Assembly: GCA_037447655.1 (NCBI GenBank)
Contig: JBBHKE010003086.1
Span: 118,912 to 182,911, forward strand
Reading direction: 5' to 3'
Length of the DNA stretch: 64,000 bases
Source: Zygnema cylindricum
Taxonomy: Eukaryota; Streptophyta; Zygnematophyceae; Zygnematales; Zygnemataceae
Each line of letters opens with the position of its first letter. Position 1 is the first letter of the stretch. Positions 46,809-56,195 of the stretch are shown here, piece after piece. A program made the translations under genes and the position numbers. The notes under the pieces are model-generated. The model made no database searches. It was not told where the DNA came from and worked only from the letters and a program-made list of their open reading frames with translations.

Positions 46809-47849
46809 TGTAACTCTGAGAGCTCCATAAGTCCTCAGAGTGGACAGCTTCCAAGAAGCCTCTAGGATAATCCTGACCCCTTTGTGTTTAAGCAAAAATA
46901 ACTGCCACCCTGCCAGACAAAAACGCTGACCAACTTCACCCCTGTGAAGAAAAGACTCCCCTGAGTCGATAGCAAAAAGAATCTTTGAATTTGCTCCCCG
47001 AGCAGTAAGTTATGGGGGGTCAAAGTTGACCTTTTGTACAGAAGCTCTCTGGGAGAGGGGGTCCTATCTTCTAATTTTTCTAAGTCCTATCTCTCTCACA
47101 GACTCTATCTACTGATGTACGGAACCAATCAGAATTGAGTTCCGTACGTAAAAGTACAGCCGCCGGTGTACTTTATGTACGGACATTGTACGACATGCCC
47201 TAAATGTCGACACATGTCAAATCCGGATTCGGTGCCATAATCTCCGGAGATTCTACGATCCAACGGAATTTCGCCACGCGTCATCCGATGTGGCGATGGC
47301 CACAAACCGCCGAAATCTTCCTCCGTGATCTCGGCGCTAATCCCGGCCGTCCGATTAAATTCAGATTTAATCGTGGCCGTAATAAATACATGCGCGGTAT
47401 TTATTTCACTTCCGAAACAAATGCGCGGTATTGATTCGTAATCCGTACTGTCATTCGTACCGGATCTATGCATCCCGTAAATCGTAACAGTTAAATGAAT
47501 TATCGTACGTATTCTAATTTATATAATTATCAAACTATATATGACGTAATACTACTGCTAGATCTAACGGCTAAGGCTACCGGCTATTTCCTGTCTGTCG
47601 GCCGGTAGGTACAAGGATCAAATCCTGCCGCCGGCACATACCTTTTAAATAAATAAATAAACCCTAGTATAAAATTCCCGTAAACCTCAGGATAGCCAAG
47701 GTAGCCATGGCTCTAGCTTCCTCTCCAATTTCTCAGTGACTGCGACAAGTTTGAGATTTGGAGAGAGAAGTTAGAGGTAGACTGCCTCGGCTTCTTTCTA
47801 TATTTCTATTTAGACCTAGAAAATACTAATAAAACCATTAGTTTCTACA
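46809..47849 (-). repeat. 3' LTR of the young Copia element
   Basis: 1041 bp, element sense from 47849 down to 46809. Carries the GGTCAAAGTTGACC palindrome (about 47023-47036), a TACGGAAC/GTTCCGTA hairpin enclosing a CCAAT box (about 47117-47146) and a tRNA-like unit. Confidence 0.95.
47560..47646 (+). other. tRNA-like unit in young 3' LTR
   Basis: A-box-like TAACGGCTAAGGCTACCGGC from 47565, closing stem TGTCGGC (47596-47602) with GCCGGCA (47630-47636, one G-T pair), B-box GGATCAAATCC (47615-47625) and T4 at 47643-47646. Antisense to the retrotransposon. Confidence 0.65.
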
Positions 47850-47862
47850 CTCCCCTTATTTT

Positions 47863-50835
47863 CTAGTCAATCTTTAATTTCAGACCACACTTCTCCCTGC
47901 AAAAAATTAGCTTAGGGGAAGGCACAGGTTTGGTCATCATATCTGCTACCATCTCACTATCTGGTCTGTACTCTAAACTGATTATTTTGTTTTCTACTTT
48001 CTCTCTAACAAAACTGAGTCTGATGTCCATGTGTTTGGCTTTAAAATGGTGTTTAGGATTGGCAGAGATAGCGATTGCTGCCTGATTATCACAAAATATT
48101 TTCTGCACACCACTCTTAAGGTGACCAAGCTCACCAAGCAAAGACTTGACCCACATCAATTCTTTTACAGCAGAGCAAGAGGCCATATACTCAGCCTCCA
48201 TGGTGGACTGAGCAATAACCTTTTGCTGTTTGCTACTCCAACAGCAAGCCCCATCACCCACATATAATACATATCCAGAAGTACATCTCCTCATCGGAGC
48301 ATCACCATAACTGGCATCACTCCAAGTAGTGATGTCAGTATTCTCCCCACCCAAATGCAACCATAGATCTCTAGTTCCTACCAAGTATCTAAGGACTCTC
48401 TTAGCTGCCTCCCAATCCTTCTTAGTGGGAGCATTTAGACTTCTACTCAGCACTCCTACAGCTGCAGCTAAATCCGGCCGGGTACAATTCATAAAATAGA
48501 TTAGACTTCCCACTACTTGCCTGTAAGGAATAGTCTGCATGAACTTCTGTTCATCATGAGATAATTCCTCGTCTAAGACTATGACTCCTTCTTCCTCACT
48601 CCCCTCACTTCCCTTCTTCAACTCCATTGGAGTTGTACAACTATTAGCTTTATCCATTTGAAATTTTTCAAGCATGTTCCCTATTGCTTCTTTTTGAGTC
48701 AATCTTATAATTTTCCTTTTTCGGTCTCTCTCTACTTGAATTCCCAAAATATATCTTGTTTCTCCCATATCCTTCATTTCAAATCTCCCCTTAAGATCGG
48801 TTTTCAGTTTGTTAATTTTTTCCATTGATTTACTTAATACAAGCAAATCATCAACATAAATTGCAATAAATATCAAACCTTCCTCATCTTCGAAAACATA
48901 GATTGAGTGATCTGAGCTGATCCGAATATATCCCAGACCTGTAAGAAACTCATCAAGCTTCTTATTCCATTGTCGAGGTGCCTGTTTCAAACCATAAAGA
49001 GATTTAATCAGCCGGCATACCTTACTCTCCTCTCCTTCTTCCACAAACCCTTCGGGTTGTCGCATGAAGATCTCCTCTTCCAATTCTCCATGCAAAAAGG
49101 CTGTTTTTATGTCCATCTGGTGCACTTCCATGTCTTCCGCCGCCGCTAAACTGAGAAGTATGCGGACGGAGGGAAATCTGACCACCGGAGCAAAGGTTTC
49201 CTCGTAGTCAATTCCTTCCTTTTGTGTAAATCCCTTTGCCACTAATCTGGCCTTGTAGCGCTCGATTGTGTTATCTGGGTTCAGTTTTAGTTTGAAAACC
49301 CACTTACAACCGATTGGTTTTCGGTTAGGTGGACAGTCCACCAGCTCCCAAGTATCGGCTGCCATGATTGAAGCCATCTCCTCATTGATGGCTGTCTTCC
49401 ACCGGTTTCTTTCTGGACAAGTCATCGCCTCTCCATAAGTTTGAGGTTCATCTTGATGAGATAGTTTAGTTACTTTGTTATTAACCTGTTTTTCTTGCAG
49501 TCTTTTGCTACTTCTCCTCCCCCCCTCAAAATCTGAGGCCGGAATAGATGGTTCTCGTGGATTCTTTCGAACAAACTCGACTTCTCCCCTATCCTTTGAT
49601 TCCGAATCAATTTCCACCACGTCTTCCGCTTCGAGTAGAGTTGTCACTGGAGTTTCCACAGCCGGGTCCTTTTCGGTCTGATTTGTACCTGCAAGAATGT
49701 CATCTTCTCTAAAACCTGGATAGTTAGGAAGCTCAAAGTCATCGGAATTTTCTGACTCAAATCTGATTTTTACTGACTTCGTATATTTGAAGGGATCTAC
49801 AGACTTTCCTTCATCCATAACTACTAGATGCTTTACTAAGATTATATCTTCCCTTTTTAGATCATAAACTCTATATCCTTTAACATCTTCATCATATCCT
49901 AATAAGTATCCTGGTTTTCCTTTAGGATCTAGCTTCCAATTTGACCGATCAGTATCTAGACTGAACACTTGACTGCCGAAAACCTTTAAGTGAGATATGT
50001 CTGGTTTCCGGCCTGTCCATCTCTCATAAGGTGTTTGATCTTTTATAGCTGAAGTAAGAACTCTATTCTTGAGGTAATTAGCACAGTTCATTGCTTCTGC
50101 CCAAAACCTTTTCCCTATCCTTTTATCTGACAACATACTTCTAGCACTATCACTTAGTGTTCTATTTAACCTCTCGACTACCCCATTCTGTTCAGGATTT
50201 TCTGGAACTGTCTTTTGGTGTTGAACCCCATCTTCCCTCAGAAAATCCTCAAACTGGTTAGAAGTATACTCTCCACCATTGTCACTCCTTACTCTCTTGA
50301 TTGGAGTTTCATGGAGTTTTTCGCTCCATGCTTTATATTGTCTAAAACAATCCTCAGCTTCGGACTTGTTTTTCAAAAAATATACCCGGGAATACCGAGA
50401 CCAATCATCAGTTATAGTCATCATAAATCTCTTCCCCCCCGGTGAGGGCACTTTAGCCGGTCCCCAAATATCTGTGTGTACTAGATCTAGAATTTTTTCT
50501 CCCTTATAGGTGGCTGACTTAGGAAAGGGTAATCTGTGTGCTTTACCTTGAGCACATCCACTACAATCACTTATATCATCACTCTCACTGAACTGAATCC
50601 CTTCCACCACTCCCATCTTTTTCATCTCTCTTAACTTATCTAGATTCACATGCCCAAGCCTCTTATGCCACATCATAATATCATGAACACCAGCATAATA
50701 AAGTTTCTTCTTTTCATTACTTAAGATCAGCCTAAACATCCCATGGCTACCTTTCTCAGCAATGAAATAGACATCATCCTCAAAACTAGCAGTAAAGACT
50801 CCTTCCCTAGTGCTAGTAAAAAAAACCCTTATCAT
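47863..50835 (-). CDS. pol: Copia integrase - reverse transcriptase - RNase H polyprotein part
   Basis: 990-residue open frame. Integrase zinc finger H57, H62, C91, C94; DD35E catalytic triad D122, D185, E221 (the last in NPEQNGVVERLNRTL). The RT domain starts near residue 500 (DTWELVDCPPNRKPIGCKWV) with the catalytic IYVDDLLVL at about 659-667. RNase H follows with TTWSDASYGDAP, MEAEYMASCSAVKEL and DNQAAIAISANPKHH, ending KTKP-like MTKPVPSPKL. No stop interrupts it. It overlaps the gag-protease frame by 23 nt in a different frame. The first Met is unlikely to be a real start: in the older copy this region is continuous with protease. It copies element RNA to cDNA and inserts it. Confidence 0.96.
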   Translation of the reverse strand: MIRVFFTSTREGVFTASFEDDVYFIAEKGSHGMFRLILSNEKKKLYYAGVHDIMMWHKRLGHVNLDKLREMKKMGVVEGIQFSESDDISDCSGCAQGKAHRLPFPKSATYKGEKILDLVHTDIWGPAKVPSPGGKRFMMTITDDWSRYSRVYFLKNKSEAEDCFRQYKAWSEKLHETPIKRVRSDNGGEYTSNQFEDFLREDGVQHQKTVPENPEQNGVVERLNRTLSDSARSMLSDKRIGKRFWAEAMNCANYLKNRVLTSAIKDQTPYERWTGRKPDISHLKVFGSQVFSLDTDRSNWKLDPKGKPGYLLGYDEDVKGYRVYDLKREDIILVKHLVVMDEGKSVDPFKYTKSVKIRFESENSDDFELPNYPGFREDDILAGTNQTEKDPAVETPVTTLLEAEDVVEIDSESKDRGEVEFVRKNPREPSIPASDFEGGRRSSKRLQEKQVNNKVTKLSHQDEPQTYGEAMTCPERNRWKTAINEEMASIMAADTWELVDCPPNRKPIGCKWVFKLKLNPDNTIERYKARLVAKGFTQKEGIDYEETFAPVVRFPSVRILLSLAAAEDMEVHQMDIKTAFLHGELEEEIFMRQPEGFVEEGEESKVCRLIKSLYGLKQAPRQWNKKLDEFLTGLGYIRISSDHSIYVFEDEEGLIFIAIYVDDLLVLSKSMEKINKLKTDLKGRFEMKDMGETRYILGIQVERDRKRKIIRLTQKEAIGNMLEKFQMDKANSCTTPMELKKGSEGSEEEGVIVLDEELSHDEQKFMQTIPYRQVVGSLIYFMNCTRPDLAAAVGVLSRSLNAPTKKDWEAAKRVLRYLVGTRDLWLHLGGENTDITTWSDASYGDAPMRRCTSGYVLYVGDGACCWSSKQQKVIAQSTMEAEYMASCSAVKELMWVKSLLGELGHLKSGVQKIFCDNQAAIAISANPKHHFKAKHMDIRLSFVREKVENKIISLEYRPDSEMVADMMTKPVPSPKLIFCREKCGLKLKID

Positions 50836-52222
50836 CTAATACTGATGTAGAGATAAGATTTTTGTTCAGCTCCGGAATAAACAATACATCGGAGAATGTT
50901 AATATGGATGTCTTTCCTTCTACTAACACTTTTAGATCTACCGATCCTACAAGAGTAGTGGTGACTATCCTCCCATCCCCGTACTCTATCTCTACGGTGG
51001 GAATCTTTCTTATCTTAGTGAACAGGTGTCTATCCTTACACATGTGCATGGAGGCACCTGAATCTACAATCCAGCCTGCTTCACCTTTCAATCCACCGTA
51101 AGCACATTTCTGCCTCCGTGGAATTTCGACCTCATTTTTCGCCTCCAACTCCTCATCCAAAAGGAGCTCATCGTCCTCGTCCTCGGATTCAGCCTCAAGT
51201 ACCTGTGTGACAAGGGCCTTTTTCTTTCCTCTCGGGGTACCACCGGTCTGCCCCTCCTTTAACCGAAGCTCGGTTAGCTTAGTGCACTCTGCCATATAGT
51301 GCCCCGGTTTCTTACAAAAATGACATAGTCCTTTGGGAGCCCTTGGTTCGAACTCATCGGCCGGTTTTTTCTGCTCCCTAACCCCATAGTTTCCGACCGG
51401 TTTTCGGGAATCCCTGTTCCTCCAATCAGTCGCTGTTGCCAAGGCTTGGCCACTCTTTCCTCCCCTTCGGATCTCAATTGTATTCTCTTGAACGAGAATC
51501 ATTCCTACCACTAAGTTCCATATCCACCTTGAGTCAGGCAAGTCCTGCACACGGTAAACTATGTTCACGAACTCATCAGGTAACTTCATCAGTAAACAGT
51601 TAACCTTTTCTTTTTCACTCAAATCTTTTCCCGCACTCTGTAGCTCCATGAAGAGTGTAGCAAGCTCATTGCAAAAATCCAACATATTTCCCCCTTTGTA
51701 TACATACTCCTTAACTTTCTGATCAGCCAACTGTTGTTGCTGAATCGTACCACTTCGGTACATCTCTATAAGAGCCATCCAAAGATCGGATGCCCTTTCT
51801 ACCTGCAAATGAGGACATGCAAGTCCTTGAGTGAGATGGCGTAGGATGAAGTGCTTTGCCGCCATATTGTTGAAGTCCCAGGTTTCAGTATCATTCTCCT
51901 CGTTCCTCGGAATAGGTGACATGAATGCTAAACCAGTTGCTATTGGTGTGGTCGCCTCCTTCTCCTTTCCTTTGTCCACCACCTCTCCTTCCTTTGTTTC
52001 CTCCGTTGAAGGTGAATCCTCTTTCCTGGTGAATCTGCTTCCTCCAAACCCTGGAGGAATTCCAAGACTTGATGGACGCCCCAATCGTCCACTCACTATC
52101 CCCCAAAACCTTTTTTCGCATAGAGCTCCTATCATCATACTTTCCCAGTATATGAAGCCAGTTCCATTAAAGATTGGTACCCTAGAGGGTGGGCCCATAA
52201 CTTGTAACTCTGAGAGCTCCAT
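50813..52222 (-). CDS. gag: Copia gag - protease
   Basis: 469 codons from the ATG at 52222, which lies inside the 5' LTR (MELSELQ); a second ATG at 52198 (MGPPSRVPIFNG), five bases past the LTR, is the more likely start. UBN2-like gag core, then the CCHC zinc knuckle CHFCKKPGHYMAEC, an acidic stretch, and the aspartic protease motif WIVDSGASMHMC. The frame ends FIPELNKNLISTSVLDDKGF plus two residues because of a T8 run; the older copy has T7 and reads on into pol. Gag packages element RNA and protease matures the polyprotein. Confidence 0.95.
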   Translation of the reverse strand: MELSELQVMGPPSRVPIFNGTGFIYWESMMIGALCEKRFWGIVSGRLGRPSSLGIPPGFGGSRFTRKEDSPSTEETKEGEVVDKGKEKEATTPIATGLAFMSPIPRNEENDTETWDFNNMAAKHFILRHLTQGLACPHLQVERASDLWMALIEMYRSGTIQQQQLADQKVKEYVYKGGNMLDFCNELATLFMELQSAGKDLSEKEKVNCLLMKLPDEFVNIVYRVQDLPDSRWIWNLVVGMILVQENTIEIRRGGKSGQALATATDWRNRDSRKPVGNYGVREQKKPADEFEPRAPKGLCHFCKKPGHYMAECTKLTELRLKEGQTGGTPRGKKKALVTQVLEAESEDEDDELLLDEELEAKNEVEIPRRQKCAYGGLKGEAGWIVDSGASMHMCKDRHLFTKIRKIPTVEIEYGDGRIVTTTLVGSVDLKVLVEGKTSILTFSDVLFIPELNKNLISTSVLDDKGFFY

Positions 52223-53244
52223 AAGTCCTCAGAGTGGACAGCTTCCAAGAAGCCTCTAGGATAATCCTGACCCCTTTGTGTTTAAGCAAAAATAACTGCC
52301 ACCCTGCCAGACAAAAACGCTGACCAACTTCACCCCTGTGAAGACAAGACTCCCCTGAGTCGATAGCAAAAAGAATCTTTGAATTTGCTCCCCTGAGCAG
52401 TAAGTTATGGGGGGTCAAAGTTGACCTTTTGTACAGAAGCTCTCTGGGAGAGGGGGTCCTATCTTCTAATTTTTCTAAGTCCTATCTCTCTCACAGACTC
52501 TATCTACTGATGTACGGAACCAATCAGAATTGAGTTCCGTACGTAAAAGTACACCTGCCGGTGTACTTTATGTACGGACATTGTACGACATGCCCTAAAT
52601 GTCGACACATGTCAAATCCGGATTCGGTGCCATAATCTCCGGAGATTCTACGATCCAACGGAATTTCGCCACGCGTCATCCGATGTGGCGATGGCCACAA
52701 ACCGCCGAAATCTTCCTCCGTGATCTCGGCGCTAATCCCGGCCGTCCGATTAAATTCAGATTTAATCGTGGCCGTAATAAATACATGCGCGGTATTTATT
52801 TCACTTCCGAAACAAATGCGCGGTATTGATTCGTAATCCATACTGTCATTCGTACCGGATCTATGCATCCCGTAAATCGTAACAGTTAAATGAATTATCG
52901 TACGTATTCTAATTTATATAATTATCAAACTATATATGACGTAATACTACTGCTAGATCTAACGGCTAAGGCTACCGGCTATTTCCTGTCTGCCGGCCGG
53001 TAGGTACAAGGATCAAATCCTGCCGCCGGCACATACCTTTTAAATAAATAAATAAACCCTAGTATAAAATTCCCGTAAACCTCAGGATAGCCAAGGTAGC
53101 CATGGCTCTAGCTTCCTCTCCAATTTCTCAGTGACTGCGACAAGTTTGAGATTTGGAGAGAGAAGTTAGAGGTAGACTGCCTCGGCTTCTTTCTATATTT
53201 CTATTTAGACCTAGAAAATACTAATAAAACCATTAGTTTCTACA
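52203..53244 (-). repeat. 5' LTR of the young Copia element
   Basis: 1042 bp, element sense from 53244 (TGTAGAAAC) to 52203 (GAGTTACA). Nearly identical to the 3' LTR. The base after the LTR starts AGTTATGGGCCCACC, so gag follows almost at once. Confidence 0.95.
52955..53041 (+). other. tRNA-like unit in young 5' LTR
   Basis: As in the 3' LTR but the closing stem is fully paired (TGCCGGC/GCCGGCA). B-box GGATCAAATCC at 53010-53020, T4 at 53038-53041. It lies 203-289 nt from the LTR start. Confidence 0.65.
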
Positions 53245-54791
53245 CAAGCCTCTTATGCCACATCATAATATCATGAACACCAGCATAATAAAGTTTCTCC
53301 TTTTCATTACTTAAAACCAGCCTAAACATCCCATGGCTACCTTTCTAAGCAATGAAATAGACATCCTCCTCAAAACTAGCAGTAAAGACTCCTTCCCTAG
53401 TGCTAGTAAAAAAACCCTTATCATCTAATACGGATGTAGAGATGAGATTTTTGTTCAGCTCCGGAATAAACAATACATCAGACAATGTTACTATGGATGT
53501 CTTTCCTTCTACTAACACTTTCAAATCTACCGATCCTACAAGAGTAGTTGTGATTATTCTCCCATCCCCGTACTCTATCTCTACGGTGGGAATATTTATT
53601 ATCTTAGTGAACATGTGCCTATCCTTACACATGTGTATGTAGGCACCTGAATCTACAATCCAACCTGCTTCACCTTTTAATTCATTGTAAGCACATTTCT
53701 GCCTTCGTGGAATTTAGACCTCGTTTTTCGCCTCCAACTCCTCATCTAAAAGGAGCTCATCGTCCTCGTCCTCGGATTTTGCCTCATGTACCTGTGTCAC
53801 AAGGGCCTTTTTCTTTCCTCTCGGGGTACCACCGGTCTGCCCCTCGTTTAACCGAAGCTTCGTTATCTTAGTGCACTCTGCCATATAGTGCCCTGGTTTC
53901 TTACAAAAATGATATAAACCTTTGGGATCGCTTGGTCCAAACTCGTCCGTCTGATTTTTCTTCTCCCTCCCCCCATTGTTTCCAACCGGTTTCCGGGAAT
54001 CCGTGTTCCTCCGATCGGTCGCTGTTGCCAAGGCTTGGCCACTCTTTCCTCCCCTTCGGATCTCAATCGTATTCTCTCGAACGAGAATCATCCCTACCAC
54101 TGAGTTCCATATCCACCTTGAGTCTGGCAAGTCCTACACACGGTTGACAATGTTTTCGAACTCATCGGGTAACTTCATCAGTAAACAGTTAACCTTTTCT
54201 TTTTCACTAAAATCTTTTCCCGCACTCTCTAGCTCCATGAAGAGTGTTGCAAGCTCATTGCAAAAATCCAATATATTTCACCCTTTGTATACATACTCCT
54301 TAACTTTCTGATCAGCCAACTGTTGTTGCTGAATCGTACCACTTCGGTACATCTCTATGAGAGCCATCCAAAGATCGGATGCCCTTTCTACTTGCAAATG
54401 AGGACATGTAAGTCCTTGAGTGAGATGGCGTAGGATGAAGTGCTTTGCCGCCATATTGTTGAAGTCCCAGGTTTCAGTATCATTCTCTTCGTTCCTCGGA
54501 ATAGGTGACATGAATGTCGAACCACTTGCTATTGGTGTGGTCGTCTCCTTCTCCTTTCCTTTGTCCACCACCTCTCCTTCTTTTGTTTCCTCCGTTGAAG
54601 GTGGATCCTCTTTCCTAGTGAATCTGGTTCCTCCAAACCCTGGAGGAATTCCAAGACTTGATGGACGCCCCAACCGTCCACTCACTATCCCCCAAAACCT
54701 TTTTTCGCATAGAGCTCCTATCATCATACTTTCCCAGTTTATGAAGCCAGTTCAATTAAAGATTGAAACCCTAGAGGGTGGGCGCATAACC
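53245..54791 (-). pseudogene. Copia gag - protease, older copy
   Basis: Gag frame 54727-54278, continued in another frame 54130-53714 with the zinc knuckle, and a protease tail 53632-53345 that reads uninterrupted through the T7 run into the start of pol. A stop precedes the protease tail and a frame break lies near 54130-54290. The start box is mutated to GGTTATGCGCCCACC. Confidence 0.88.
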
Positions 54792-55852
54792 TGAAACTCT
54801 GAGACCTCCATAAGTCCTCAGAGTAGACAGCTTCCAAGAAGCCTCGAGGATAATCCTGACCCCTTTGTGTTTCAGCAAAAATAACTGCCACCCTGGCAAA
54901 CAAAAACCCTGACCACCTATACCCCTGTGAAGGCAAGACTCCCCTGAGTCGATAGCAAAAAGAATCTCTGAATTTGCTCCCCTGAGAAGTAAGTTATGGA
55001 GGGTCAAAGTTGACCTTTTGTACAGAAGCTCTCTGGGAGAGAGGGTCCTATCTCCTAATTTTTCTAAGTCCTATCTCTCTCACATACTCTATATACTGAT
55101 GTACGGAACCAATCATAACACAGTTCCGTACGCAAAAGTACAGCTGTCGGTGTACTTTAGGTACGGATATTGTACGACATGGCCTAAATGTCGACACATG
55201 TCATATCCGGATTTGGTGCCATAATCTCCGGAGATTCCACGATCCAATGTAATTTTGCCACGTGACATCTGATGTGGCGATGGCCACAAACCGCCAAAAT
55301 CTTCTTCCGCGATCGCGGCGCTAATTCCGTCCGTCCGATTAAATCAGGATTTAATCGTAGCCGTAATAAATACTTGCGGGACATTCGTTTCAATTAAGAA
55401 ATAAATGCGCGGTATTGATTTTCAGTCTGTACTGTAATCCGTACTTTACACATTACCGGATCTATGTATCCCGTAATAAATTACAGTTTAATGATTAATC
55501 CTACGCATACATGTTAAAATAAATATCAAACTATATACTACGTAACACTAGTCCTAGACTTAACGGCTAAAGCTACTGGCTATCTGCTGTCTGCCGGCCG
55601 GTAGGTACAGGGATCAAATCCTGCGGCCGGCACATATATTTTAGATAAAATAAACCCTTTAACTTATATAAATTTTCCGTAAACCTCAGGATAGCCTAGG
55701 TAGCCATGGCTCTAGCTCCCTCTCCAATTTCTCAGTGACTGCGACAAGTTTGAGAGTTTGGAGAGAGAAGTTAGAGGTAGACTGCCTCGGCTTCTTTCTA
55801 TATTTCTATTTAGACCTAGAAAATACTAAAAAATGTACCATTAATTTCTACA
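54792..55852 (-). repeat. 5' LTR of the older Copia element
   Basis: 1061 bp, element sense from 55852 (TGTAGAAATTAATGG) to 54792 (GAGTTTCA). Carries the GGTCAAAGTTGACC palindrome at about 55001-55014. Confidence 0.88.
55556..55642 (+). other. tRNA-like unit in older 5' LTR
   Basis: TAACGGCTAAAGCTACTGGC, closing stem TGCCGGC/GCCGGCA (perfect), linker GGTAGGTAC, B-box GGATCAAATCC (55611-55621), T4 at 55639-55642. 210-296 nt from the LTR start. Confidence 0.6.
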
Positions 55853-56195
55853 TGTTGTACCTTTCTATACTGTACAATTATTTTATTGGTTCGTCCTGCA
55901 GTAGATAGGGGTTGTGAGAGGGATTATGACTTAAGATCTTTTTAGACAGTCACCTCTCCCTTTGAGAGATTTAGTATAAATTGGCATTTTTGCCACCTCA
56001 GAACTTATCGGGTGGAAGGCGAGTTTCATTGATTCTTTTTGCTACTGACTCAGGGGAGTCGAGATTATACGAGGGTGCAGCCAGATTGTCAATTTGTTGG
56101 CTTAGGCAGCAGTGGTTGTGGGTAAAATTAGGTTAGTTTAAAACTACCTAGAGGCTTCCTGGATTCTGTAATCCTATGGAGGACACAGGATTGCA

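Larger units (their letters stand above)
46809..53244 (-). mobile_element. Young full-length Ty1/Copia retrotransposon, target duplication CAAGC
   Basis: 6436 bp. 5' LTR 52203-53244 (1042 bp), 3' LTR 46809-47849 (1041 bp), both TGTAGAAAC...GAGTTACA. The LTRs differ at only a handful of positions by eye. CAAGC flanks both ends (46804-46808 and 53245-53249). The internal 4353 bp encode gag-protease and integrase-RT-RNase H; integrase precedes RT, the Copia order. The polypurine tract AAATAAGGGGAG abuts the 3' LTR. It is inserted in the integrase region of the older copy. Confidence 0.97.
42941..55852 (-). mobile_element. Older Copia element, interrupted by a younger copy of the same family
   Basis: 3' LTR 42941-43998, interior 43999-46808 plus 53245-54791, 5' LTR 54792-55852. 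The younger element occupies 46809-53244. LTRs start TGTAGAAAT and end GTTTCA in element sense. The polypurine tract AATAAGGGGAG abuts the 3' LTR at 43999-44009. No matching target duplication is seen at the outer edges (left AGGCA, right TGTTG), suggesting a later rearrangement or deletion. Confidence 0.85.

Noticed and set aside
46064-46828. A 254-residue gene starting MELSELQLGHVNLDKL
   Set aside because: The start lies in the younger element's LTR and the rest is the older element's integrase; it is an insertion-junction artefact.
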